A DNA stretch of 64,000 nt from Clostridiales bacterium (GCA_015069615.1 SVIF01000002.1:23643-87642); one strand, 5' to 3'. Positions 15,701-25,389 are shown, counted from the first letter of the stretch. Numbers and translations: made by a program. The notes: generated by a model not told the origin, from the sequence alone.

Positions 15701-16921
15701 TTAATAATTGATATTTTTGCGCCCGAATTTTTTCATAAGGGCGTATACGCTTTCTTTATCTTTCATGCTACTGATGGAATCTTTCGCCGCCAAGTTCATT
15801 GCCGCGCAAGCGGAAGCAAATTCCAACATTTCTTTATCGCTCATACCTTTGTAAATTCCGTATAAGCAGCCCGCGCAGTACGCGTCGCCCGCGCCCACCG
15901 AACCTTTAATGTAATCTTTAGGTAAATCTAGGGAAGGAACCACGGTAAACGTGCCGTCCGCCGCGTAGCAGAATCCCGCTTCGGGCGCGTGAACGATCAA
16001 GCGTTCGCCAACCCCTTCCTTCATCATAATTTCCATGGTCTTGCGCACGTTTTCTACCACAAGGTTGCCGTTTTCGTCGCGTGGGGGAATGCCCGAAACT
16101 TCGCTGGCTTCCACTTCGTTCATAAACGCGTTATCCGTATATTTCAACGCGGGAAGAACGGTTGCGCTAAATTTTCCCGTGGTGTTGCTAACTACGTCAA
16201 AGGAGGTACGAATCCCCGCTTCTTGCACGCGCTTTAACAAACGCGCAAGCGCGGTGCCGTATTCTTCGTCCGGCTCGTCAAACTGTCTCATCAACAAAAG
16301 ATAGCCGATATGGAACATTTCACAGTTTAACGCTTCCACGTCAACATCTTGGGGGCAGAACTCACCGTTTGCGCCTTCGTGCGAAAAGAAGGTTCTTTCG
16401 CCCGTGGATTCTATCGTCATTACGTCGCAAAAACTGGTGCAAGCCTTTTGGTCGGTAATTACCTTGCTTACGTCCACACCGTATTTTTGCATTTCTGAAA
16501 GGATAAATCTACCGCTTTCGTCATTACCAACCCTACCGATTACGTCAACTTTTAGTTTTTTGTCTAATTTGGCAAGGTCAATCCCCGTGTTGGGTACGCA
16601 TCCGCCCACCGCTTGGGAAAGGGAATCGATAATGCCCATCATTCCCTTTTCGGGGTATACGTTTACGATTTTCACCGTATCTTTAATAATGTTACCCGCA
16701 ATGGTAATACCCGTGCGTTCGCCGGCTAACAGCCCGTCCACCGTGGTGCCAAGCGTTTTTGCAAGCACTTGCAGTTGGGTAATGTCCGGATATCCAACGC
16801 CGCGTTCCCACTTGCTTACCGCTTTATCGCTTACGAACAGTTCTTCCGCAAGGTCGCTTTGGGTAAGACCGCGCAGTTTTCTAAGTCTAGCAATGGTTGT
16901 GCCGATTTTCAGTTCTCCCAT
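15701..16921 (-). CDS. XRE DNA-binding domain fused to PfkB-family sugar kinase
   Basis: This 406-residue two-domain protein has an XRE-type helix-turn-helix at residues 5-65 (QSDLAEELFVSDKAVSKWERG is the recognition region). A PfkB/ribokinase domain follows from about residue 72, with the kinase signature GSVGAGDAYCAG at 340-351 and catalytic Asp346. I start it at ATG 16921, preceded by AAAAGGAGA at ideal spacing. An upstream in-frame start at 16978 lies within the promoter and is rejected. It is first in an operon with a sugar isomerase and an aldolase and has a palindromic operator candidate at its promoter. The likely role is a sugar kinase that represses its own operon. Confidence 0.9.
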   Translation of the reverse strand: MGELKIGTTIARLRKLRGLTQSDLAEELFVSDKAVSKWERGVGYPDITQLQVLAKTLGTTVDGLLAGERTGITIAGNIIKDTVKIVNVYPEKGMMGIIDSLSQAVGGCVPNTGIDLAKLDKKLKVDVIGRVGNDESGRFILSEMQKYGVDVSKVITDQKACTSFCDVMTIESTGERTFFSHEGANGEFCPQDVDVEALNCEMFHIGYLLLMRQFDEPDEEYGTALARLLKRVQEAGIRTSFDVVSNTTGKFSATVLPALKYTDNAFMNEVEASEVSGIPPRDENGNLVVENVRKTMEIMMKEGVGERLIVHAPEAGFCYAADGTFTVVPSLDLPKDYIKGSVGAGDAYCAGCLYGIYKGMSDKEMLEFASACAAMNLAAKDSISSMKDKESVYALMKKFGRKNINY

Positions 16922-16949
16922 AAGAAATCTCCTTTTCGGTTCTGCAACC

Positions 16950-16978
16950 ATTATAAACCAAATTTTTCCACTCGTCAA
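16950..16978 (-). promoter_or_regulatory. Strong sigma-A promoter of the XRE-PfkB operon
   Basis: Minus strand -35 TTGACG (16973-16978), 17-bp spacer and perfect -10 TATAAT (16950-16955). The expected start is near 16943, about 22 bp before the ATG. Confidence 0.85.
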
Positions 16979-17008
16979 CCCACTAATCGTTCATTTTTTG
17001 GTTTATAA
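16951..17008. promoter_or_regulatory. Paired inverted operator candidate
   Basis: TTATAAACCAAA (16951-16962) and its exact reverse complement TTTGGTTTATAA (16997-17008) are 46 bp apart centre to centre. The first arm overlaps the -10 box and the second lies upstream of the -35. XRE proteins bind as dimers to such repeats, so this is a good candidate for autorepression by the adjacent fused regulator-kinase, possibly with cooperative contact between sites. Confidence 0.6.
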
Positions 17009-17047
17009 AAAAGGCAAAACAGTAAACGGATAGTAGAGTTTTTGAAA

Positions 17048-17285
17048 ATCTTTCCCTTTTAGGGAAGAATCTCCGCACGAATACCCCTAAATATTGCGGA
17101 TAGGGGAAATGAACTTGCAAATACTGATATTGTCGCAAGGGTAGTGGTAGCGTTTAGCCGTGGGTTATCCGCGAAATATCACTTGCGTTTAAGATACTTT
17201 TCCCATAAACCGAATTTTCGTTTTAAGGGAAAGGAAAGGACCGCTTGGCTTTACCGCCTTTGCGGTCCTTTATGATTTTTGCGCG
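17048..17285 (+). ncRNA. Putative rod-shaped structured RNA (6S-like?)
   Basis: The 430-bp stretch between the sugar operon and ruvC holds no gene, but its ends and interior pair in register. CTTTCCCTT (17050-17058) pairs with AAGGGAAAG (17225-17233), GGGGAAA (17103-17109) with TTTTCCC (17198-17204), TGATATT (17125-17131) with AATATCA (17176-17182), then CGC/GCG and GGGTAGT/GTTATCC toward the tip. Between the first two helices is a large bubble with a TCCGCA/TGCGGA hairpin. A GGACCGC/GCGGTCC hairpin with weak T run (17238-17280) follows. A long rod with a central bubble recalls 6S RNA. I found no convincing promoter. Confidence 0.35.
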
Positions 17286-17363
17286 TTTTTCTTTCATTTC
17301 TGAAACTTTCGCGCAATTTATAAAACTTTTGTTTTGTTTTTTTACCTTTCAAAGGCAAAAAGG

Positions 17364-17392
17364 TTGACATTTTCCTCATATTTTTGTATCAT
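17364..17392 (+). promoter_or_regulatory. Promoter of ruvCAB-queA
   Basis: TTGACA (17364-17369), 17-bp spacer, TATCAT (17387-17392), 52 bp before the ruvC ATG. Confidence 0.75.
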
Positions 17393-17443
17393 AGAATAGA
17401 AAAGTGGGGCGGTATGGCTTTTTTACTTTTCAAAGGGAGAAAT

Positions 17444-17935
17444 ATGGTAGTTTTAGGTATTGACCCGGGGCTTGCAACCCTTGGCTACGGAGTGTTAAAA
17501 AAGGAACGCGGTACAATTACCGTTTTAGATTACGGCGTAATCTTAACCCCTAAGGAGGAACGCCTTCCTCAGCGCTTACTCCGCATTGAACGTGGTCTTA
17601 CCGAAATTATTGAAAAATTCCACCCCGACGAAGTGGCGATGGAAGAATTATTCTTCACCAACAACAAAACCACGGGTATCGCGGTTGCGGAAGCGCGCGG
17701 GGTAGCCCTTCTTACTTGCGTAAAAAACGTACCTAAACTGTTTGAATATACCCCCATGCAAATTAAACAAGGCCTTACGGGTTACGGTAGGGCAGATAAG
17801 CAACAAATGCAACAAATGGTAAAACTGCTGTTAAAACTAAAAAGCGTTCCCAAGCCGGACGACGCGGCGGACGCGTTGGCAGTAGCCCTTTGCCACACCA
17901 ACGCTAGCAGGCTTTCGGGCGCGTTTATGATGTAG
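17444..17935 (+). CDS. ruvC: Crossover junction endodeoxyribonuclease RuvC
   Basis: This 163-residue Holliday-junction resolvase begins MVVLGIDPG, with the first catalytic Asp at residue 7. The EELFF motif carries the next acid and the C-terminal KPDDAADALAVALCH segment the last pair. I use the ATG at 17444 with ribosome binding site AAGGGAGA; a 20-residue longer frame from 17384 overlaps the promoter. It cleaves junctions migrated by RuvAB, encoded just downstream. Confidence 0.97.
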   Translation: MVVLGIDPGLATLGYGVLKKERGTITVLDYGVILTPKEERLPQRLLRIERGLTEIIEKFHPDEVAMEELFFTNNKTTGIAVAEARGVALLTCVKNVPKLFEYTPMQIKQGLTGYGRADKQQMQQMVKLLLKLKSVPKPDDAADALAVALCHTNASRLSGAFMM

Positions 17936-17958
17936 CGATAGACAAAGAAGGAGTAGTT

Positions 17959-18549
17959 ATGATAGGATTTTTAGAAGGCAAAGTGATGTACGCCGAAAAC
18001 GGAACGGTTCTTTTGTTTACGAACGGCGTTGGATACGAAGTATCCTGTTCGGGTGCAGCGTTTGCTTCTTTGGTGAATAACGAAGTGGGTTCGGTGTTTA
18101 CGTATTTGCAAGTGCGTGAGGACGGACTCTCCCTATTCGGCTTTATTTCCCCCGAAGAAAAGGATTTATTCTTAAAACTCGTTACCGTTTCGGGCGTAGG
18201 TCCAAAACTTGCCATTACTATTTTAACCTACCTTGATGCGGACGATTTGGCTTCGGCAATCGCGGCGGGGGATTTGCGCAAACTTTGTACGGTAAAGGGT
18301 CTTGGTAAAAAAACCGCCGAACGTATCGTTTTGGATTTGCAAGAACAACTCACTTCGGTTGCTTTCCCCACGGCGGCGAAAAAGGACTTAAAAAAGAAGG
18401 AAACTTCGGCGGATATGGATACGCTGTTAACCCTAACTGCGCTTGGTTTTACCGCGCAAGAAAGCAAGGAAGCGTTGTCCGCTGCAAAGGAAGCGGGCAT
18501 GAAAACCCCCGAACAACTGTTGGCGTTTGCCTTAAAACATATTCGTTAA
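17959..18549 (+). CDS. ruvA: Holliday junction branch migration protein RuvA
   Basis: This 196-residue protein starts MIGFLEGKV with the OB-fold domain. Two helix-hairpin-helix motifs follow (VSGVGPKLA and VKGLGKKTAERI), then a short acidic linker and the C-terminal domain III that contacts RuvB. RuvA tetramers bind four-way junctions. It lies between ruvC and ruvB with ribosome binding site AAGGAG. Confidence 0.97.
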   Translation: MIGFLEGKVMYAENGTVLLFTNGVGYEVSCSGAAFASLVNNEVGSVFTYLQVREDGLSLFGFISPEEKDLFLKLVTVSGVGPKLAITILTYLDADDLASAIAAGDLRKLCTVKGLGKKTAERIVLDLQEQLTSVAFPTAAKKDLKKKETSADMDTLLTLTALGFTAQESKEALSAAKEAGMKTPEQLLAFALKHIR

Positions 18550-18561
18550 AGGAATTTGGGT

Positions 18562-19617
18562 ATGGATTACGAAAGTTATGAAAATGAAGATCGGTTGATG
18601 GACGGCGAACGCGCGTACGGGGAAGTGGAAAGCGAAAACGTTTTGCGTCCTCGTTCTATGTCCGATTATATCGGGCAAACCGCCGTTAAGGAAAACTTGG
18701 AAATTTATATTCAAGCGGCAAAATTGCGCGGGGAAGCGTTAGACCACGTGCTGTTATACGGCCCTCCGGGCTTAGGTAAAACCACTTTGGCGCACATTAT
18801 CGCAAGCGAAATGGGTGTACAAGTGAAAGTAACCAGCGGCCCCGCAATCTCGCGCGCGGGGGACCTTGCGGCAATTTTATCCAACCTATCCGAAGGGGAC
18901 GTGCTGTTTATTGACGAAATTCACCGCCTAAACCACTCGGTAGAAGAAATTTTATATCCCGCGATGGAGGACTTTTTCTTAGATTTCGTTATCGGTAAAG
19001 GCCCCACCGCAAGAAACGTAAGAATTCCCATTCCTAAATTCACCTTAATCGGCGCAACCACCAGGGCAGGCATGCTTTCTTCCCCCCTGCGTGATCGTTT
19101 CGGCGTTATTTGTCGTTTGGAAATGTATGATAAAAAGAATTTGTCGGATATCGTTCTACGCGCCGCAAAAACCTTGGGTAGCAGTATCAATCAGGATGCC
19201 GCCGAAGAAATTGCAATGCGCTCGCGCGGAACGCCCCGTATTGCCAACCGCTTATTAAAACGCGTTCGCGATTTTTCCATGGTGCGCGGGCTTCCTTCTA
19301 TTAACCTAGAAGTAACCAAGGAAGCGCTTGACCGTATGGAAATTGACGAATACGGCTTGGATAGAACGGATATTAAACTTTTAACCACAATGATCGATCA
19401 TTTTGGCGGCGGCCCTTGCGGTTTGGAAACGCTTGCAGCCGCCATTAACGAAGACGCGAATACCATTGAGGACGTATACGAACCCTATCTTTTGCAACAA
19501 GGTTTCATTTCGCGTACGCCCCGCGGTAGGGTATGCTTAAAACTGGCTTACGAACACTTAAATAAGCCCATCCCCAAAACGTTGCAAGAACAACTTGCTT
19601 TAGGCAAGAACGGGTAA
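18562..19617 (+). CDS. ruvB: Holliday junction branch migration helicase RuvB
   Basis: This AAA+ ATPase of 351 residues has Walker [10 protein letters not shown], Walker [10 protein letters not shown], the sensor region [10 protein letters not shown] and a C-terminal winged helix. I choose the ATG at 18562, 8 bp after AAAGGA. A TTG at 18556 is too close to the ribosome binding site. The hexamer drives branch migration with RuvA. Confidence 0.98.
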   Translation: MDYESYENEDRLMDGERAYGEVESENVLRPRSMSDYIGQTAVKENLEIYIQAAKLRGEALDHVLLYGPPGLGKTTLAHIIASEMGVQVKVTSGPAISRAGDLAAILSNLSEGDVLFIDEIHRLNHSVEEILYPAMEDFFLDFVIGKGPTARNVRIPIPKFTLIGATTRAGMLSSPLRDRFGVICRLEMYDKKNLSDIVLRAAKTLGSSINQDAAEEIAMRSRGTPRIANRLLKRVRDFSMVRGLPSINLEVTKEALDRMEIDEYGLDRTDIKLLTTMIDHFGGGPCGLETLAAAINEDANTIEDVYEPYLLQQGFISRTPRGRVCLKLAYEHLNKPIPKTLQEQLALGKNG

Positions 19618-19621
19618 AACT

Positions 19622-20644
19622 ATGCTTACCGTAAAAGATTTTGATTATTTTTTGCCCGAAGAACGCATTGCGCAAACCCCCGTTTACCCACGGGATTCTT
19701 CCCGACTTTTGGTATATAATACCAAAACTATGGAAACCGAACACCGCGTTTTTTCGGACGTATACGATTATTTAAAGGCGGGGGACGTTTTAGTTATCAA
19801 TAATACCAAAGTAATCCCTGCGCGTATTTTTGCCAAAACGCCCTTTGGCGGAAAGGTGGAACTACTCCTTCTTCGCAGACTAGAAGGGGACGACTGGGAA
19901 GTCATGGTAAAGCCGGGGAAAAAGGCGAAAAAAGGGGTGGTTTTAACCGTAGACGAAACCCTTTCGGTAACCGTTGGCGACACGCTGGAAGAAGGTTTGC
20001 GTCGCGTTACTTTCTCGTACCAAGGTGTGTTTGAGGAAGTTTTATCCAAGGTTGGCACTATGCCCTTGCCCCCCTATATTCGCAAAAAATTAGAAGATCA
20101 ATCCCGTTATCAAACGGTGTACGGAAAAATCAACGGTTCGGCGGCGGCGCCTACGGCGGGCTTGCATTTTACCCCCGAATTACTCCAGAAAATTAAGGAT
20201 AAAGGGGTTATCGTTACCGAAGTTTTGCTGCACGTTGGTTTGGGTACTTTTCGCCCCGTTAAGGAAGAAATCGTAACCGACCACGTAATGCACGCCGAAT
20301 ATTACGAAGTTACTAAGGAAGCTGCAGAAATCGTCAACCTTGCCAAAAGGGAAGGCCGCCGCGTTATTGCGGTGGGAACCACCTCCGTTCGCACCTTGGA
20401 AACGGTAGCAAACGAAGATGGAACGATTACCGCAGGTAGCGGGGATACGCAAATTTTCTTATACCCGCCATACAAAATGAAATGTGTGGAAGGCTTAATC
20501 ACTAATTTTCATCTGCCTAAAAGCACCCTTCTAATGCTCGTTTCTTGTATCACGGGAAGGGAAGAACTGCTAAAAGTGTATAAGGAAGCGGTGGAAAGGG
20601 AATATCGTTTCTTCTCCTTTGGCGACGCGTGTCTGTTCTTATAA
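19622..20644 (+). CDS. queA: S-adenosylmethionine:tRNA ribosyltransferase-isomerase QueA
   Basis: This 340-residue protein begins with the typical FDYFLPEERIAQTP stretch and contains GLHFTPELL, VGLGTFRPVK and AVGTTSVRTLE motifs. It transfers and isomerises the ribosyl part of SAM to preQ1 in tRNA, forming epoxyqueuosine. It starts 4 bp after ruvB and precedes tgt, the other queuosine gene, as in many Firmicutes. Confidence 0.97.
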   Translation: MLTVKDFDYFLPEERIAQTPVYPRDSSRLLVYNTKTMETEHRVFSDVYDYLKAGDVLVINNTKVIPARIFAKTPFGGKVELLLLRRLEGDDWEVMVKPGKKAKKGVVLTVDETLSVTVGDTLEEGLRRVTFSYQGVFEEVLSKVGTMPLPPYIRKKLEDQSRYQTVYGKINGSAAAPTAGLHFTPELLQKIKDKGVIVTEVLLHVGLGTFRPVKEEIVTDHVMHAEYYEVTKEAAEIVNLAKREGRRVIAVGTTSVRTLETVANEDGTITAGSGDTQIFLYPPYKMKCVEGLITNFHLPKSTLLMLVSCITGREELLKVYKEAVEREYRFFSFGDACLFL

Positions 20645-21985
<1,341 letters not shown>

Positions 21986-22000
21986 TTTATCCGTTTTCGC

Positions 22001-22029
22001 TTGCAAAAATTATGAAAATAGGGTAGAAT
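22001..22029 (+). promoter_or_regulatory. Promoter of yajC
   Basis: TTGCAA (22001-22006), 17-bp spacer, TAGAAT (22024-22029), about 35 bp before the ATG. Confidence 0.6.
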
Positions 22030-22063
22030 ATCTATATTCCAAAATATTGAAAGGAGTAAAAAC

Positions 22064-22450
22064 ATGTTATTTTTAGCAGAAAAAACGAATTATACCAGTT
22101 GGATTTTCGTGGGCGTACTCATTGTGCTTTTAGTTGCATACTTCGTATGGTCCTCTAAGTCCATGAAAAAGAGAGAAGAAGAAAGAAGAAAAACGATTGA
22201 TGAATCTTTACGTCCTGGCGTAGAAATTTTAACTATCGGTGGTATCACGGGGGTTATCGTAGAACTTTCGGAAGACGGTAGATATTTCACCATTGAAACA
22301 GGTACCGAAGACATGAAGTCCTACATTAAGTTTGACCGCGTTGCCTTCCATTCCATCGTTATTCACGAAGAACCCATGCAAGAAGTTTTTGAAGGGGAAG
22401 CAACCCAAGTGGAAACCGAAGAAACTGCAACCGAAGAAACCGCAGAATAA
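22064..22450 (+). CDS. yajC: Preprotein translocase subunit YajC
   Basis: This 128-residue protein has one N-terminal membrane helix (about residues 10-29), the basic KSMKKREEERRK segment, a PGVEILTIGGITGVIVE core and a long acidic Glu/Thr-rich tail. It assists SecDF. Ribosome binding site AAGGAG. secD and secF follow after one intervening small membrane protein gene. Confidence 0.95.
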   Translation: MLFLAEKTNYTSWIFVGVLIVLLVAYFVWSSKSMKKREEERRKTIDESLRPGVEILTIGGITGVIVELSEDGRYFTIETGTEDMKSYIKFDRVAFHSIVIHEEPMQEVFEGEATQVETEETATEETAE

Positions 22451-22470
22451 TTTTTCAGTTCTAAAACAAG

Positions 22471-22511
22471 CGCCTTCGCAATACCATATGGTATAGCGGA
22501 GGTGTTTTTTT
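22471..22511 (+). terminator. Terminator hairpin that contains the next gene's ribosome binding site
   Basis: CGCCTTCGC (22471-22479) pairs with GCGGAGGTG (22496-22504) over 9 bp, with an inner ATACCATATGGTAT palindrome, followed by seven T. The 3' arm contains GGAGG, the only ribosome binding site for the ATG at 22512. Confidence 0.75.
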
Positions 22512-22889
22512 ATGTCCGAATCGTTCTTATCAGTTGTTCTGCAAATCATAAAATCCGTAATTATCAGTTTAATTTTTCTCTTTTTTGGTGTAACCGCGCT
22601 ATCACTTATCGTAAACACGGCAAACTTAAGTGTAAGCGTTTTGCATCCCGTGGTGCAAGTGCTTAAACCCGTTGCAATTCTTACTGGCGTGCTTTGCGGT
22701 GTTCGCGGCACACAGGGGGCTTTGAAAGGATTATTTGCAGGTGCTCTTGCCTTTGCAACGGTGTATCTAATCCTTGCTTTTATGGGAAACGGCAGGTACG
22801 TTTTTCGTTCTGTGTTGATTGATTTTCTCGCGTTCTTGCTGTTCGGTGTATGTTCGGGCATTCTTGCTATAAGCTTAAAAAATAGGTAA
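22512..22889 (+). CDS. Small four-helix membrane protein (TIGR04086-like)
   Basis: This 125-residue protein has four hydrophobic segments, a Gly-rich GVLCGVRGTQGALKG turn between helices 2 and 3, and a short basic end. Size, topology and location between yajC and secD match the TIGR04086 membrane protein family common in Clostridia, of unknown function. Its ribosome binding site is inside the upstream terminator hairpin, so translation may require that hairpin to be open. Confidence 0.7.
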   Translation: MSESFLSVVLQIIKSVIISLIFLFFGVTALSLIVNTANLSVSVLHPVVQVLKPVAILTGVLCGVRGTQGALKGLFAGALAFATVYLILAFMGNGRYVFRSVLIDFLAFLLFGVCSGILAISLKNR

Positions 22890-22912
22890 ATTTAACCCAT
22901 ATTCATCTTTAA

Positions 22913-22950
22913 CCCCCGTTTTTGCGTAAAACGGGGGAAATTTTTTCCTT
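22913..22950 (+). terminator. Terminator before secD
   Basis: CCCCCGTTTT, TGCGT loop, AAAACGGGGG (22928-22937), then AAATTTTTTCC. Confidence 0.85.
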
Positions 22951-22966
22951 TTTTAACAAAAAAAGA

Positions 22967-22995
22967 TTGACTAATTTTCCGTTTAGATATATAAT
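22967..22995 (+). promoter_or_regulatory. Promoter of secDF
   Basis: TTGACT (22967-22972), 17-bp spacer, perfect TATAAT (22990-22995), 43 bp before the secD ATG. Confidence 0.85.
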
Positions 22996-23038
22996 GGTTT
23001 GGTACGAATTGTATACACAAATTTTTCAGGAGGCAACG

Positions 23039-24346
23039 ATGAAAAAAAGAAAAGCAATATCGTTATTGGTTTTGTCCGTCATCGTCTTGGCGCTTTGGGG
23101 ATTTTTGACATTCGCGTCTTTCCAAATTCCCGAATACACCATTGGCGGTAGAACGTACGTCAATAACTATGATTCGGTTATGTCCAGCATTGATTTGGGC
23201 ATTGACCTTGAAGGGGGCGTTTACGTGGTTTTACGCGTAGATCCCGAAGCAACGAAGGATATGTCCAGCCGTGAGATTGAAGACGGGATTAACGGTTCTA
23301 TCTCCATTTTGCGTACTCGTTTGGACGGCAAGGGTTATACCGAAGCAACCATCCAACGCGTAGGGGATGATCAAATTCGTATTGAAATCCCTGCGGTAGA
23401 CAATGCGGAAGAAGTGTTTGATATTATCGGCAAAACCGCACAACTGGAATTCCGTGATGCGAACGGAGAAGTAATTTTAACGGGCGACCTGGTTAAAAAG
23501 GCGTACGTTACGATGGACGATAACTCGCAATACGCCGTAGGTTTGGAATTCAACAAGGAAGGTACGCAAAAGTTTGCGGACGCTACCACCTCTGCAGCAA
23601 GTTCCAATGCGAAAATCGGTATTTACGTGGACGATGAACTGTTAACCGAACCTACGGTAAACGAAGCAATTACCACGGGTAGCGCAATCATCACGGGGCA
23701 ATACACCTACGATACCGCTTACGACTTAGCAATGCAAATCAACAGCGGTGCGTTAAAACTTCCCTTAATCACGGTGGAACCCCGCGTAATTTCTTCCACG
23801 CTTGGTGAAGAAGCGCTTTCTTCGGGTTTACTTGCAGGTGCAATCGGTTTAATTCTTATCTTGGTTTATATGGCGGTTGTATATCGTGGTTTGGGCTTGG
23901 TTGCAGACCTTGCGCTTATCTTCTACGTATTCGTAGTTCTTTTGTTCTTGGCAATTCTGCCCTTCATCCAATTAACCCTTGCGGGTATCGCGGGCGTTAT
24001 CCTTGGTATCGGTATGGCGGTTGACGCGAACGTTATTATCTTTGAAAGAATTAAGGACGAATACTCGCTCGGTAAGGAATTTGAAGTAGCCGTAAAGGAA
24101 GGTTTCAAAAAATCCACCGTTGCTATTTTGGACGCGAACGTTACCACGCTTATCGCGGCAATCGTTCTTTGGATTTTGGGTAACGGTACCGTACAAGGAT
24201 TTGCTATGTCCCTTGTAGTTTCTATCGTTCTTTCCTTCATTTCCGCGGTTCTTGTTTCCAAATTCTTCCTTAAAATATTCGCTGCGTTCGGCAAAAACGA
24301 AAAGTTCTTCGGCCTTGCTAAGCGCAACGTGGAAAAGGAGGCGTAA
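23039..24346 (+). CDS. secD: Protein translocase subunit SecD
   Basis: This 435-residue RND-type membrane protein has an N-terminal helix, then the LGIDLEGGVYVVL P1 head motif. A C-terminal five-helix bundle includes the GIGMAVDANVIIFERIKDE segment with the proton-pathway Asp. I begin at ATG 23039 with ribosome binding site TCAGGAGG. A 39-residue longer frame from 22922 would cover the promoter. With SecF it uses the proton/sodium gradient to pull exported proteins outward. Confidence 0.97.
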   Translation: MKKRKAISLLVLSVIVLALWGFLTFASFQIPEYTIGGRTYVNNYDSVMSSIDLGIDLEGGVYVVLRVDPEATKDMSSREIEDGINGSISILRTRLDGKGYTEATIQRVGDDQIRIEIPAVDNAEEVFDIIGKTAQLEFRDANGEVILTGDLVKKAYVTMDDNSQYAVGLEFNKEGTQKFADATTSAASSNAKIGIYVDDELLTEPTVNEAITTGSAIITGQYTYDTAYDLAMQINSGALKLPLITVEPRVISSTLGEEALSSGLLAGAIGLILILVYMAVVYRGLGLVADLALIFYVFVVLLFLAILPFIQLTLAGIAGVILGIGMAVDANVIIFERIKDEYSLGKEFEVAVKEGFKKSTVAILDANVTTLIAAIVLWILGNGTVQGFAMSLVVSIVLSFISAVLVSKFFLKIFAAFGKNEKFFGLAKRNVEKEA

Positions 24347-24349
24347 GTT

Positions 24350-25345
24350 ATGGGTAACATTATGAAAAAACCGTTACACGTAGCGGAAAAGAAAAAGTTC
24401 TGGTTTATCGGTAGCGCATCCCTTATCTTAATCGGTTTGCTGGTTATCATTATCTTTGGTTTGAACCTGGGTATCGACTTTACGGGTGGTGCAACCTTAA
24501 AGGTAAACACGGGCGCGTACATCGAAGCGTCTGACGCAAACGCAACGCAAGTAAAAAATATCGTAGATGCTTCCTTAAAAGCGCACGGCTTAAAATCCGA
24601 AACCATCCAAAAATCTGGCTCGGGTGCCGTTGCTGGCTACGAATTTAAGATGCAGTTAAAATTGAACGGTAAGAATGCTTCGGATACGGATTTCTTTGCC
24701 GCTTTGGACGAAGTAAAGGCGGAATTAGAAGCGGATCTCGTTGCAATCGACGGCATTGATAAAGTGGAAATCACCTATGATGCAGCGGGTGCTGTTGCAA
24801 CCAAGCAACTTGTAACCAGCACGATGCTTGCTTTGATTATCGCGCTTGCGCTTATCTTGGTATATATCGTTATTCGCTTTACGTTCAGCAGTGCAATCGC
24901 TGCAATCGTTGGCTTAACGCACGACGTACTCGTGATGCTTGCAATTTGCGCAATCTTCCGCGTGCAGATTAACACCTATTTCATCGCAGCGGTATTAACC
25001 ATCGTTGGTTACTCCATCAACAATACAATTATTGTGTTTGACCGTTTGCGTGAAAATAAGGCGCTTATGCCAGATGCAACGGATACCGAACGCGTAAACG
25101 TGTCTATCTCTCAAATGATGAACCGTATGATTCACACCTCCTTAACCACCTTATTCGTTATGGTTATTTTGGTTGTGCTTGGTGTTACTTCCATTCGTGA
25201 ATTTGGTATTCCCATTATCGTTGGTTTGCTTGCTGGTACCTACTCCTCCATCTGCATTGCAGGGCCTTTATGGACGGTCTTGAACGGTTGGGGCGCAGCT
25301 ATCAAAAACAAGCGTAAATATAAAGCGAAAAAAGCCGAAAAGTAA
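24350..25345 (+). CDS. secF: Protein translocase subunit SecF
   Basis: This 331-residue partner of SecD has GIDFTGGATL after helix 1 and the signature TIVGYSINNTIIVFDRLREN near residue 220. Six membrane segments end in a short basic tail. It starts 4 bp after secD with ribosome binding site AAGGAGG, so they form a two-gene operon. Confidence 0.97.
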   Translation: MGNIMKKPLHVAEKKKFWFIGSASLILIGLLVIIIFGLNLGIDFTGGATLKVNTGAYIEASDANATQVKNIVDASLKAHGLKSETIQKSGSGAVAGYEFKMQLKLNGKNASDTDFFAALDEVKAELEADLVAIDGIDKVEITYDAAGAVATKQLVTSTMLALIIALALILVYIVIRFTFSSAIAAIVGLTHDVLVMLAICAIFRVQINTYFIAAVLTIVGYSINNTIIVFDRLRENKALMPDATDTERVNVSISQMMNRMIHTSLTTLFVMVILVVLGVTSIREFGIPIIVGLLAGTYSSICIAGPLWTVLNGWGAAIKNKRKYKAKKAEK

Positions 25346-25360
25346 TTCAGGCAACTTGGT

Positions 25361-25389
25361 AAGGCGGGCGTATGCTCGCCTTGCTTTTA
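25361..25389 (+). terminator. Terminator after secF
   Basis: AAGGCGGGC, GTAT loop, GCTCGCCTT (one G-U pair), followed by GCTTTTATT. Confidence 0.75.

Noticed and set aside
16922..16978. Upstream extension of the XRE-PfkB protein
   Set aside because: Would cover the promoter; ATG 16921 has a perfect ribosome binding site and begins just before the HTH.
22229..22861. Minus-strand open frame spanning yajC and the next small membrane protein gene
   Set aside because: Crosses two plausible genes and a terminator and shows no domain or ribosome binding site.
22922..23038. Upstream extension of secD
   Set aside because: Overlaps a terminator and a near-consensus promoter; the ATG at 23039 has the ribosome binding site.
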